IMG/VR virus record: IMGVR_UViG_3300022885_000045
Location: 1 to 36,638 of that record
Length of the DNA stretch: 36,638 nt
Strand: one strand, 5' to 3'
Origin: a virus
Part shown: positions 26,029-34,545 of the stretch, one piece after another
Position numbering within the stretch: position 1 is the stretch's first letter
Layout: each line of letters begins with the position of its first letter
Notes under the pieces: model-generated
Databases searched by the model: none
What the model was told of the DNA's origin: nothing
What the model saw: only the letters and a program-made list of their open reading frames with translations
Made by a program: the position numbers and the translations under genes

Positions 26029-26970
26029 ATTTTTAGATTTATTGTTATTTACAGTGTTTTTATTATTATGTGAAATATTTTTTTCTGGTTTATCAAAAAA
26101 TTGTAATAATTCTTTATTTTCTTCTTTACAAGAGTCGCTTTTAGCTGTATTAAATATACTTTCTATTTCTTCTCCATCTATGCTTAGTAATGTTTTTTTA
26201 TCTACTAATTCTATCAAATCTTCTTCGCCAATATTTACAGATACGCCTTTAACATTAGCCGCTGGGTTAGTAGTAAAACCAATCCCAACTGGTAAAGCTG
26301 GCCCCAAAATAATTCTCCCCACTGGAGTTCCGTCTCTAAGTTTTCCAGATCCCCCAAATTTCTTCAAATATTTTTTATATTTTAATATGTCTTTTGGTTC
26401 CGTGTATATTTCGCATTCTTCTATGTTTTTGCTGCCAACTGCGATTGCATAATATTTAAAAATAATTTCCCAACTTGCTGATATAGCTTGGTACATTGAA
26501 TCTTCTGGATCAGAAGACCTTTTAATTAAATCAATAAAATTTGGGTTTCCAAGTTTATATAATACAGCAGACGCGCTTAAATAAAAAGGGTCTTTTCTTT
26601 TTTTAATATCTTTTGGCTTTAAGATATCATATGTTTCCATTTCATTAAAAGAAACATCAATCATATGACCAACAACTTTTTGTGGCTTGTGTTCTATATT
26701 TGTTGGTTTGTGTTTAAAGTAATCGATTACTTCTGTTGCAATTGGGCTAATTAAAGCCTCGCCATTTTCATTAATTTGATTAACAACAGTAATTGGGAAG
26801 GCCACAGACAACAAATCGACATTTTTAGAAAAGTCTATTTCATTGCCGACAATTTTTTGTATGTTATCTAAGTTTGCACAAGAAAAATCACACAATTCTT
26901 CTTTCGAATGAATGTCTTCAATTTTTGTGATATTACTTTTAAATACCGCTCTTTGAATTTCATCAAACAT
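25333..26970 (-). CDS. Prohead maturation protease fused to scaffold domain
   Basis: 545 residues in two parts. Residues about 50-260 look like a herpes/HK97/T4 gp21-type prohead serine protease: NIEHKPQKVVGHMIDVSF supplies the likely catalytic His94, and QAISASWEIIF the likely nucleophile (Ser164 or Ser166). Residues about 300-545 are a long, very acidic and Lys/Glu-rich coiled-coil scaffold. An Asn/Lys linker joins them. A Met at residue 315 (ATG at 26026-26028), right after the linker and preceded by an AT-rich TGTAAA-containing stretch, could start a separate 231-residue scaffold. The gene is coupled to the 144-residue gene by TAATG. Protease plus scaffold in one frame is known in other tailed phages. 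Confidence 0.8.
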   Translation of the reverse strand: MFDEIQRAVFKSNITKIEDIHSKEELCDFSCANLDNIQKIVGNEIDFSKNVDLLSVAFPITVVNQINENGEALISPIATEVIDYFKHKPTNIEHKPQKVVGHMIDVSFNEMETYDILKPKDIKKRKDPFYLSASAVLYKLGNPNFIDLIKRSSDPEDSMYQAISASWEIIFKYYAIAVGSKNIEECEIYTEPKDILKYKKYLKKFGGSGKLRDGTPVGRIILGPALPVGIGFTTNPAANVKGVSVNIGEEDLIELVDKKTLLSIDGEEIESIFNTAKSDSCKEENKELLQFFDKPEKNISHNNKNTVNNNKSKNMELETQIKLLSSELDKFKDAFKTDKAEETKANLIKVVESTLKEKNQEWVEKIEAEKSARENEKAERQKLSDTVDSLKETIDFLKTEKAQANQEALVTSRMDEILEKYELSTAAKKQVLNQIKQIGESDEDFENYKKDTLEVIFASFDKEAIENAKEERIEAIKVEAKKLVEAETEKIKAAAEKVSGLTFEEILSKASEEGTDLPNSQRVEEEGDLVDKIVSNLKSENVNVK

Positions 26971-27404
26971 TAACCAACAATGATTTCGCCAGTTTTCTTG
27001 TTTGCCACAGAAATCATTGGCTTATAAACTTCGTATTCCCCTTCTAAACCAAGAGCTTTAATAGCTTTCGATAATTGTTCGTTACTTTTTACGTTCGGCA
27101 GATGTCCTTTCATGTGATTTTGGAGGATTTTCATGAAGTAGCCCATTTCTTCTCTAACTGCGTCAAATTTATAATTCATATGATCGTAAACATAGGAAAT
27201 ACTTCTATCCATTTCTTCGTAAGTTGGAGTAGAAGCCATAACTTCTTCTTCTGTCATGTCAGACGCTTTGTTTTCTTTCCAATAGGAAATGTCATATTCT
27301 ACAGAAGCTTTGTTTAATGTTGGCACGCAACCGAATTTTTCTTTGACCCCATCGGCATATTTTTGAGCCATTTTTTCTGTTAAAAAGTCTGATTTAATTT
27401 TCAT
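26970..27404 (-). CDS. Hypothetical protein between portal and protease (144 aa)
   Basis: 144 residues, mixed helical, with a Met/Tyr-rich middle (DRSISYVYDHMNYKFDA, then GYFMKILQNHMK) and a C-terminal part with Lys and Gly (KTGEIIVG). I do not recognise it. It lies between portal and protease genes, so a head-associated or portal-binding role is possible. An element ATGTAAA (one change from the consensus) sits 10 nt before its ATG and it ends with a TAATG overlap onto the protease gene. Confidence 0.6.
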   Translation of the reverse strand: MKIKSDFLTEKMAQKYADGVKEKFGCVPTLNKASVEYDISYWKENKASDMTEEEVMASTPTYEEMDRSISYVYDHMNYKFDAVREEMGYFMKILQNHMKGHLPNVKSNEQLSKAIKALGLEGEYEVYKPMISVANKKTGEIIVG

Positions 27405-27414
27405 ATCTATATGT

Positions 27415-27421
27415 TTTACAT
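27415..27421 (-). promoter_or_regulatory. ATGTAAA variant start-proximal element
   Basis: One mismatch from GTGTAAA, 10 nt before the ATG at 27404, in the short gap after the portal gene. Confidence 0.35.
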
Positions 27422-29440
27422 TTATTTATCTTTATTGTGAAATTTTTTGCTGTGATATATAATAGCGGAATTGAATATATTTTCATTGTATTTTTCGGCG
27501 ATATTATATATTTCTGGATTGGTATCAAAAGATGTTAACAAATTAATGTCTTTAGAAACTTTCTCTATATTTTTGTGCCAATCTTTGTTTTCACTAGAAG
27601 CGACAACAGATTCAACCATATGATCTATAAACTTTTGATCTTTTTTTGTAATTCTTTTTTTTGCTTGATTTTGTTTGTATTTTTCTTTTCCGTATTTTTC
27701 TAATTCAGAAATTGCAAAAACAACATCAGCAATGTCTTTTTTATAAAGAACTTCTTTTTTACTCGCAGAAGATTTTTGTGCTAATTCAGAAGGTCGGCCA
27801 GAAGATGAAATAGGTGGTTTTTTAGCACCGCTAGCCACCCCATTTTCTTCTTTCCCCACTGGAGTTCCACCAACAATAGGATTATATAGTCCTTCTTCTC
27901 TTTGTTGTAAAAATTCTTTTTGTGATTCTTCTAATTTTTCTTTTGTAGGATAAACCCCTGTTTTTAAGAATTCAATTCCAGTCTCTGGTGTTAATATCCC
28001 CAACTCCATTAACCTTTGTGCGACTCTATTGACAACATTTTCATCTTTTAGGTTCATTTCTTGAAATTCCGCTGTAGGAGACTTTTGAAATCCAGCTTGT
28101 TCACAGATATCATCAATTTCTTGTTGAATAAAAGTTTTAAAATTAGCTCTTGGTTCTTTGATTCTTTCTAAGAATATCTTTGTTTTAATCATTTGATTAG
28201 CGAATTTACCCTCACTAGAAGAACCAGTTCCAAGAATAATGTTTTGCAAGCCCTCTTTAATGTCTTCGTTTACGATCTCGTACTTCTCTTTCCCAAGGAC
28301 TTTCTTTAAATCTGGAATAACGAAATCAGCTTTAGTTGTATAATCAGAAACCAAAACACGGCCAACGCTTTGATTCAAGAAAAGGCTTTGCATAGCTTTG
28401 ATGTGTTTAGGATTAACACCGCCTTTTTCTGGTTCATTACCCATTGTGATAAGCAAAACAATTTGTTCTACTGTTCGGCATATTGCTTGGTCTATTTTTT
28501 TAAGCTCTAATTTCCAGTTTATATCATCCAATACTGGGTAAACAAAAGGGACTCCAAATGGCTCATAGTCTTGTTTCTTATAAAAAGAATACCTTATCTT
28601 TTCTGGGTCCAATTCAATATAAAGGCCATCATCCAACCAAGTTCCTTCTTTGATTTGCCTTTGCGTTTCTTTTGGAAGTGCATCGAAAATTTGTTGATCC
28701 CTGTCTGTTTTTGGATCTCTAAGTCTTTCTAACTCGTATTGAGACAAAGCTTTTTGGTAATTACCATTATGGAAAGAAGACGAGTGATACAAAGAAATTT
28801 CATAAGGGTTTAATAACAAATACCTTATTGGAATATTTAAACTTTTTACATTGTAAATTTTTGAAATCTGTGCGATTTCTTCTAAAGAAAATTTTGCGTT
28901 TATTCTATAAAGAAAAACATTGCCAGAACGGTAAAATTCTCTGAAAAATTGGTCTTTTAAGCTTTCTATGTTTATTCTTTTTAGCCAAGATTTAACAAAT
29001 TCGCGACTCTGTTTTGTTCCACCCTCTAGGTACATTTCTGAATTCGCAAATTCAGACATAATATCGATTGTGTTTCTTACAATAGAAATATTGGCATAAG
29101 CTTTTTGTGTAAGCTCAATAGCCTTTCTCATTGTTATACCATGTTTTGTGGTACTGAAAGGCATATTTAATTGGTCTATATTATGATATCTAGCATCTTT
29201 GCTATCAACAAAAACCTGATTAAATCTTGAACCAGTTGTTCCAGTAGAGTTGTTTCTTCTTGCTTTTGAGAGATTAGAATTAAATAAATTCGGCGAATCA
29301 TCACCCATTGGTTCCCAATCTTCGCCGAAAGACACGGAATGAGAAACTTTAGGTGTATTTGAAGGGGTTTCTTTACCCAATCTCTTGTTCCAGTAATCTA
29401 AATTCTTTTTTTTATAAGGTCTTTTTGTCTTTTCAGGCAT
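27422..29440 (-). CDS. Portal protein
   Basis: 672 residues. A disordered basic N-terminus (about 1-70) is followed by the portal body: a helical wing with KAYANISIVRNTIDIMSEFA, then FREFYRSGNVFLYRI, RYLLLNPYEISLY, a stem/crown part around WKLELKKIDQAICRTVEQIV and LGTGSSSEGKFANQMIKTK, and EPRANFKTFIQQEIDDICEQ. This matches the order of motifs in phage portal proteins (RTVEQ-type central helix and a Lys/Ser tunnel region). The C-terminal about 170 residues are Lys/Glu/Ser-rich and look flexible. It follows the large terminase gene and has GTGTAAA 7 nt before the ATG. It probably forms the dodecameric vertex and DNA entry channel. Confidence 0.88.
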   Translation of the reverse strand: MPEKTKRPYKKKNLDYWNKRLGKETPSNTPKVSHSVSFGEDWEPMGDDSPNLFNSNLSKARRNNSTGTTGSRFNQVFVDSKDARYHNIDQLNMPFSTTKHGITMRKAIELTQKAYANISIVRNTIDIMSEFANSEMYLEGGTKQSREFVKSWLKRINIESLKDQFFREFYRSGNVFLYRINAKFSLEEIAQISKIYNVKSLNIPIRYLLLNPYEISLYHSSSFHNGNYQKALSQYELERLRDPKTDRDQQIFDALPKETQRQIKEGTWLDDGLYIELDPEKIRYSFYKKQDYEPFGVPFVYPVLDDINWKLELKKIDQAICRTVEQIVLLITMGNEPEKGGVNPKHIKAMQSLFLNQSVGRVLVSDYTTKADFVIPDLKKVLGKEKYEIVNEDIKEGLQNIILGTGSSSEGKFANQMIKTKIFLERIKEPRANFKTFIQQEIDDICEQAGFQKSPTAEFQEMNLKDENVVNRVAQRLMELGILTPETGIEFLKTGVYPTKEKLEESQKEFLQQREEGLYNPIVGGTPVGKEENGVASGAKKPPISSSGRPSELAQKSSASKKEVLYKKDIADVVFAISELEKYGKEKYKQNQAKKRITKKDQKFIDHMVESVVASSENKDWHKNIEKVSKDINLLTSFDTNPEIYNIAEKYNENIFNSAIIYHSKKFHNKDK

Positions 29441-29447
29441 AAATATT

Positions 29448-29454
29448 TTTACAC
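29448..29454 (-). promoter_or_regulatory. GTGTAAA start-proximal element (portal gene)
   Basis: Minus-strand GTGTAAA lies 7 nt before the portal ATG (29440), in the 36-nt gap after the terminase gene. Confidence 0.5.
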
Positions 29455-29476
29455 AATTTTACTTTGAAAGTAGAAA

Positions 29477-31402
29477 TTAAAACATAACTGGAGTAAAACC
29501 ACCGTATTCTTCTTCGTCTGACATATTATTCATCTCATAATATAATTGTACAAACCAATTCCCAAGCACCAAAGCAGAGTAGGAGTCTTTACGGGTTTTA
29601 TACTTACCTTTGTCTCTTTTCAAACTATCAGGTAAGTCAAAGCTTCTATTTCCAAGCGCAGAAACTTTTTGTATAATTAAAGCTGTCTCGTTTATGGTTA
29701 AGTCTATATTGTCGCTTTGCTTTTCGAGGAAATCAATCACTTTACTTTGTTCTTCAATTTTGTCGTTGTATTTTAATTCTGTGTCAAATTTTATGTTTTT
29801 TAGATCTATTTTTTTCAGATCTTTCATATTTGTTTCCAGATTGTGTCTAGAAGCAAATAGTATTTTTTGTTTTTCAAAGCTTTTGCATAACATTTCATTT
29901 GATTGTCTTATCCAATTTGAAGAAGGAGTTCTTAAAAACACATAATCTTTATAGTCTGGCTTGTAGAATCTTTTTAATTTTTGCAGCTCTTTTTTTCTCT
30001 CTCTTTTGCCTTCGTCAGAATTGTCACTCTCTGTTTTGACAGAAGGAAATATTCCAAGATTAATATTTTGGTCTTTAAATAAAGCGCTTTCATTGCAAGC
30101 TTTTATAAATTGATCCCCGCCGTTATAGTCGCCTATAATCCCGACAACATTAAAATTTTTCAATAAATACAAGAAGTAATTCATATGGGACTCTAATTGT
30201 TGGCCTCTCAAAGCATAGCTATGGACAACTATCCCCGCTTTTTTTTCTTCTACAAGTTTTATAACATGAATAGCAAAATCATCTGACGTATCATTACCAG
30301 CCCAAGATGGGTCAAAAGCAATAATGTATTTTTCTCCACCCTCCCCTTTTAATTCTACCATTGGATATTCACCTATGTTTAACGCACACTCTTTTATTGT
30401 TTTTAAATTAAAGAATCCAGAACTATCGTCTGTAAATTCAGCGCCGAACTCCCTTTTAAATTGGGCTTCTGTCATTGTTGCGCGGGATTGATTCAAAAGA
30501 TTTTGGTCATGCAAACCTTTTGGTAAAGCATCATGGGCAACTTGAAAAACTGCTCTTGTTGCGGTATCATCGATTTCTTTGTCTGGATTCGCTTCTTTGG
30601 CTTTTTTTAATGCTTCATTAGGATCTTCAATAAAATTTATGTATGTAGAATAAAGTCTATAAAAGAAATCAAAAGTATAACCCGCAGATGATAAACTCAC
30701 TAATTTGTTGTTTTGGAAATCAGTTCTTTCTTCTTCGGTAAGTTGGCCCTGTTCTATCAACTTATCTTCTATTTTTGTGATTCTTTCTCTTTCTCTAGGA
30801 TCGGCTACAACCCCTAAGAAGGGAACTATAACTTCATTGTAAATCTTTTCTGGCATCAACAACATTTCGTCACAGATAATAACATTAAAACGAAAACCAC
30901 GGAGCTTGCCCCCGTCTCCCAACGGCAAAGAAAGAATTTTGCTTCTTCCTATTTCCATTATCCACTGGTCGCTTCCTTTGCTAACTTTTGTTACGCATTT
31001 TTTGAATGGGCCAGCTTTTTTATTGTTCATGATATCCTCTAATTTTGTGAACATCATTTTTGATTGACGAAATGAGGGCGCGAGAATACCAACAGTAACA
31101 CCTTGATTCATCAAAGCATAAAGACCAGCATAAATAGATGACAAGTAAGTTTTACTTCCACCTCGCGAAATAACACCAATAGTATAATCAGTATTAAACA
31201 TCGTTTTAATCATTATTTCTTGTATAGGATACAAATCAACATCCATTATCATCTTTGTTGTCCATCTTATGTTATGATACATGAATTTATACAAGAGAAC
31301 TTTGGCTTTATGTTCTTCTATATAGCCATCGATAGATTCTATTTCATCATTTATATTATGAAATCTTGGGTTTCTTCTTTTCTGTTCTCCTACTACTAAC
31401 AT
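29477..31402 (-). CDS. terL: Terminase large subunit
   Basis: 641 residues. The N-terminal ATPase has Walker A IGVISRGGSKT (about 75-85), a following helix with ILAPSFRQSKMMF, and Walker B NVIICDE (Asp178-Glu179). The C-terminal RNase H-fold nuclease shows Asp364 (IIAFDPSWAG), Asp425 (GIIGDYNGGD) and a third likely metal ligand near Asp606 (RKDSYSALVLGNW). This is the motor that cuts and pumps DNA into the prohead through the portal. The start overlaps the end of the ERCC4 nuclease gene by 7 nt, showing tight coupling in the packaging operon. The length is typical of T4-like and large siphovirus terminases. Confidence 0.95.
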   Translation of the reverse strand: MLVVGEQKRRNPRFHNINDEIESIDGYIEEHKAKVLLYKFMYHNIRWTTKMIMDVDLYPIQEIMIKTMFNTDYTIGVISRGGSKTYLSSIYAGLYALMNQGVTVGILAPSFRQSKMMFTKLEDIMNNKKAGPFKKCVTKVSKGSDQWIMEIGRSKILSLPLGDGGKLRGFRFNVIICDEMLLMPEKIYNEVIVPFLGVVADPRERERITKIEDKLIEQGQLTEEERTDFQNNKLVSLSSAGYTFDFFYRLYSTYINFIEDPNEALKKAKEANPDKEIDDTATRAVFQVAHDALPKGLHDQNLLNQSRATMTEAQFKREFGAEFTDDSSGFFNLKTIKECALNIGEYPMVELKGEGGEKYIIAFDPSWAGNDTSDDFAIHVIKLVEEKKAGIVVHSYALRGQQLESHMNYFLYLLKNFNVVGIIGDYNGGDQFIKACNESALFKDQNINLGIFPSVKTESDNSDEGKRERKKELQKLKRFYKPDYKDYVFLRTPSSNWIRQSNEMLCKSFEKQKILFASRHNLETNMKDLKKIDLKNIKFDTELKYNDKIEEQSKVIDFLEKQSDNIDLTINETALIIQKVSALGNRSFDLPDSLKRDKGKYKTRKDSYSALVLGNWFVQLYYEMNNMSDEEEYGGFTPVMF

Positions 31403-32319
31403 TTTGATATAAAGTATTGCAAATCTACTTTTTTTAAATCTTCGGCAAAATCCAATAACCTTGGTATTAAAAATTTAGATTCTTCTCTACCGCCAGAAAA
31501 AACAAATTGGATATTCTCTCTATATTCATCAGTTAAAGCTCTTATTTTTGCATACACAGCTTTTAAATTAATAGGGAAATTGTTTACTTCGTTATAATTA
31601 ATCAGATCATCAAGCTCGCACTCAACAACTATAAACATATAGCCTTCGTTTTTTACGCATCTGTTTATTTCTTTTTTGAATCTTGGTAAATTTTTGCCAA
31701 GAGTTTGAAGCAAATCCGCAAGATTTTTTCTTTCAACAGAATATTTGCTATCCAAGAAGGAGTAATCCCCATAATCAAGTTTTTCTGAGAAAGATTTTTC
31801 AAATTCCAAAACTAATTGTTCTCTAGTGTCTATTTGTATTACTTCGTTTATTTCTTTTGTGAAAAAATTTTTTGGTAATTTTTTGTCGTAAAATATATTA
31901 AAACCAGCTTCTTCTGCGATTCTCATATAAGAACCAAAGCTTTCTTGGTAAACGCTTAATTGCGGCAACCTTTCTGAAAATTGCAAATCAAGAAAATTAG
32001 GCGCGATATCTGATTCCCGATATTCCCTTTCTTTTTTTAAGACACTGAATAGATATTCTTTTGCTGTTTTATCGTTTTGTTTTTCTAGCCAAGCAAATAG
32101 TTGATCTCTACTATCAAAATCTTTTGCAAAATAAGATTCTAATTTTTTAAATGGCATTGGCTCCCTAGTTAAAAGATTGTATTTGGGATAATGTTTTGTA
32201 TAATAACCAGCCATTATCATATCATGTTCTTTTAAGTGCATATGAAGATCCTTTCTGGAATCAAACTTTTTTCTACATTCTTTGCAGATATTTTCCTGCA
32301 CTTCTTTTGGAACTAACAT
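31396..32319 (-). CDS. C2H2 zinc-finger / ERCC4-type nuclease
   Basis: 307 residues. The N-terminus carries a classical C2H2 finger with C12-x2-C15-x12-H28-x3-H32. The middle and C-terminal half (about 160-240) match the XPF/ERCC4 nuclease: D164-T-R-E, then G184-D185 and E196-R197-K198-x3-D202, the defining GDX(n)ERKX3D signature, with MFIVVE as the following beta strand. All catalytic residues are present, so a structure-selective DNA nuclease is expected. It sits between the putative small terminase and the large terminase. A role in packaging cleavage, branch resolution before packaging, or as a free-standing homing-type element are all possible. The fusion of a finger to this nuclease is unusual in my knowledge. 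Confidence 0.85.
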   Translation of the reverse strand: MLVPKEVQENICKECRKKFDSRKDLHMHLKEHDMIMAGYYTKHYPKYNLLTREPMPFKKLESYFAKDFDSRDQLFAWLEKQNDKTAKEYLFSVLKKEREYRESDIAPNFLDLQFSERLPQLSVYQESFGSYMRIAEEAGFNIFYDKKLPKNFFTKEINEVIQIDTREQLVLEFEKSFSEKLDYGDYSFLDSKYSVERKNLADLLQTLGKNLPRFKKEINRCVKNEGYMFIVVECELDDLINYNEVNNFPINLKAVYAKIRALTDEYRENIQFVFSGGREESKFLIPRLLDFAEDLKKVDLQYFISKC

Positions 32320-32320
32320 T

Positions 32321-33367
32321 TTAAATTAAGCTTGTATCTATTCCCCACAATCTGGCTTTAAATTCATCGATTGTTTCAAGTCTTTGCACCTCGTCTTGTT
32401 TTTCTCTTTCATATATCTTGGCTTGTTTGAGGATATTTTTTCGATCCTCTTCATCTTGAAAAGCCTCGACCAAAGACAAAATGCTTTCATTGGATTGCAA
32501 TTGTTTTTGTTTTCTTTGTGCGCGGGAACCATTGAGTTTGTTGATTAATTTTTCGATTCTATCTGCGCAAGAAGCATATTCCCCACTTTTTGCTTTAAGC
32601 ATTTCCGCCATTTTTACAGAGTGCTCTTTTTCTTCTGCTTCATCAAATAATCTAGTCAGCTTTTTTCTGTGCCTTTCTAAATCTTTAAGCATAACATAAT
32701 CAGCCGATAAATTTAAATAAAGATTTGATTCATCTGCCGTTATATCATGCTGATCCCAAACTGATTTTATTAAATTGCTTTCAAAAATTTCTCTATCCTC
32801 AATTGTTTCATAGGAGTTCATCATATAAACAAATCGCGGCGAGTTCATTGAGTTTAATAAATTTTCAATAGACTTTTTGTATTTTGGCGATAATTTGTTT
32901 TCTTCAAGAGAAACATTCACATATTTGTTGATTTTTTGTATAACTTTGCCCATTGATTTTGGAGCGGAATACTTTTTATCAAATATTTCATTAGAATCTA
33001 TACCCAGTTCTCTTACAACCCTAACAATTTCTTTTTGTTCAAAACAAAGCGGCTTAATATTTTTATTTGGGAAAATTAACGTAGCTATTTCTAAACTATT
33101 CATTCCTTTTCTAGCTTTATCGGTAATGAAATTTATTTGGTCTTGGTTAAATTTTATAGAATCTAGTTTTTTATATTTAGTAGTTTTATAATCAATATTT
33201 CTATCTACTAAAAATTTAGCTATGGCTTTTCCGAGTTTGCTTCTTCCGTCATACTTGCCGCCACTTAATTCTTTTGCCAAATAACTGATGTTTGGGTTCT
33301 TTTTACAATTTGCCAAAACAAATTCTTCTTCTTCTTTTGAAAGAGTATGTTCCTTTGAAGTGGTCAT
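32321..33367 (-). CDS. Putative small terminase or DNA-binding packaging protein (348 aa)
   Basis: 348 residues. The N-terminal about 120 residues hold two helix-turn-helix-like units: one near residues 15-50 (ISYLAKELSGGKYDGRSK) and one near 80-120 (KGMNSLEIATLIFPNKN). The rest is helical and charged with a coiled-coil C-terminus. It lies directly before the ERCC4 nuclease and the large terminase, where a small terminase normally is, and DNA-binding plus coiled coil is the expected layout. It is longer than usual (typical 150-200 residues) and I see no specific family motif, so a different DNA-binding regulator is possible. The ATG is 1 nt after the stop of the sigma-like gene. Confidence 0.5.
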   Translation of the reverse strand: MTTSKEHTLSKEEEEFVLANCKKNPNISYLAKELSGGKYDGRSKLGKAIAKFLVDRNIDYKTTKYKKLDSIKFNQDQINFITDKARKGMNSLEIATLIFPNKNIKPLCFEQKEIVRVVRELGIDSNEIFDKKYSAPKSMGKVIQKINKYVNVSLEENKLSPKYKKSIENLLNSMNSPRFVYMMNSYETIEDREIFESNLIKSVWDQHDITADESNLYLNLSADYVMLKDLERHRKKLTRLFDEAEEKEHSVKMAEMLKAKSGEYASCADRIEKLINKLNGSRAQRKQKQLQSNESILSLVEAFQDEEDRKNILKQAKIYEREKQDEVQRLETIDEFKARLWGIDTSLI

Positions 33368-33368
33368 A

Positions 33369-34097
33369 TTAAATTATTATATCCTCATCTTCCATTATTT
33401 TTTTTGCTTTAATAAGGAAATTCTTTTTTAATTTTTTTATTGTATTATAACCAGCGGGTCTGTTTTTTTCGTTTGTTATGTATCCAAGTTTTTCCGCAAC
33501 TATTTTCTCTGGTAATTTTTGTATAAATAATAAATCATAACATTTATAATCTTTTATCGTCAATGAAAGCCTCATCTTCTTGTGCAAAAGATTTTCAGAA
33601 GCCTCGTAGTCTATATATGTGGTATTTCTATTCTCTATTGGAATTTCCTGTGTTTCGATGGGGACGGGTAATTTAATGTTGTATGCTTGTTTTTTTGATC
33701 TTATCCATTTAGCATACATTGGGCACTCTTCACATTGGATTCCAGATTTTGTTAGTGTACAACCATTTTCTTCTGAATTAAGAACAAATTTACCGCCTTT
33801 TTTGCTGGAATTAAATTCGCATCCCAAACATGGCCTCGCATAATTATAATAATTGTCTCTGAGAATATTTTTTATTCTATTATGGGCTATTACGTTTACC
33901 CAAGGGCCAATTTTTCCCTTTTCTTCGTCCCAAAGGTGCAGCTTTTCGTATATGTGTAAAAATATTAATTGTTTTACATCCTCGAAACTCATCCAAGGGA
34001 TCGCCTTTAGATTCCACTTGTTTCTTTTGGAGGTTACGACTCTATTTATTTCTTCGTAATTTTCCTCGAAGATTCTTTTCCTTTTTCTGTCTTGCAT
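33369..34097 (-). CDS. Sigma-factor-like protein with zinc-binding insert
   Basis: 242 residues. Residues about 36-83 carry sigma region 2 style sequence (SFEDVKQLIFLHIYEKLHLW and GPWVNVIAHNRIKNILRDN), matching the E-D-x2-Q-x2-F / W-x3-I-A-x-N-x6-R spacing of sigma-70 family core helices. An insert with C90-x2-C93, C113, C122-x2-C125 probably binds zinc. Residues about 178-232 resemble a region 4 helix-turn-helix (LPEKIVAEKLGYITNEKN then YNTIKKLKKN). It would direct host RNA polymerase to phage promoters, as T4 gp55 and other phage sigma factors do. It lies between a zinc-ribbon gene and the packaging genes. Confidence 0.72.
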   Translation of the reverse strand: MQDRKRKRIFEENYEEINRVVTSKRNKWNLKAIPWMSFEDVKQLIFLHIYEKLHLWDEEKGKIGPWVNVIAHNRIKNILRDNYYNYARPCLGCEFNSSKKGGKFVLNSEENGCTLTKSGIQCEECPMYAKWIRSKKQAYNIKLPVPIETQEIPIENRNTTYIDYEASENLLHKKMRLSLTIKDYKCYDLLFIQKLPEKIVAEKLGYITNEKNRPAGYNTIKKLKKNFLIKAKKIMEDEDIII

Positions 34098-34106
34098 AAG
34101 AAGGGA

Positions 34107-34499
34107 TTAGGAAATATCTTTAGACTTTGAGGCGGGAGAACAATCTTTTGTCATGTTTTTAGAAAATTCCCCGTAATCAATTATGTCCGATTTGTTTTTC
34201 CTTTTGCCCATCTTAAATTGGCTGTTCCCCTGTTCAGAGGATTTGTTTAATGCTGACTGTAAAGTTGTTCTTTGTTGTATTGTTCCATCTATAATAACAT
34301 TGGCAGATGAAAAATCAATTTTTAAATTATCAATATCAATATCAAATTCATTGTCTTTAATTTCTTCTGATCTAGATGTACTTTTTTGTGTTTTTATTAA
34401 TGTTTCGCCTATTCTGGTTTCACAAAATGGACAAACTTTTGGCTTTTTACTTGAAAATTGTATTTTCTCTGCGCAGTTACTGCAATATATATGACTCAT
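34107..34499 (-). CDS. Zinc-ribbon protein (130 aa)
   Basis: 130 residues. The N-terminal zinc ribbon is C6-x2-C9 ... C23-x2-C26 (IYCSNCAEKIQF, VCPFCETRIG). The remaining 100 residues are polar, Asp/Ser/Lys-rich and probably disordered, with one beta-like patch (SSANVIIDGTIQQRT). It is 9 nt upstream of the sigma-like gene, so the two are likely co-expressed; it could be a transcription co-factor or a single-strand nucleic-acid binder. A GTGTAAA copy lies 33 nt before its ATG, farther than at other genes. Function is unknown. Confidence 0.65.
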   Translation of the reverse strand: MSHIYCSNCAEKIQFSSKKPKVCPFCETRIGETLIKTQKSTSRSEEIKDNEFDIDIDNLKIDFSSANVIIDGTIQQRTTLQSALNKSSEQGNSQFKMGKRKNKSDIIDYGEFSKNMTKDCSPASKSKDIS

Positions 34500-34532
34500 A
34501 ATAAAAATAAATAAAAACTTTTGGCCAATTAG

Positions 34533-34539
34533 TTTACAC
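34533..34539 (-). promoter_or_regulatory. GTGTAAA element, distal position (33 nt)
   Basis: Minus-strand GTGTAAA lies in the gap between the PhoH-like and zinc-ribbon genes, 33 nt before the ATG at 34499. If the element is a promoter this gene would have a leader of about 25 nt, unlike the others. Confidence 0.4.
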
Positions 34540-34545
34540 TATAAC

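Noticed and set aside
25964-26452. Plus-strand 162-codon ORF opposite the protease gene
   Set aside because: It is a shadow of the protease/scaffold coding strand, with no recognisable domain and no start signals.
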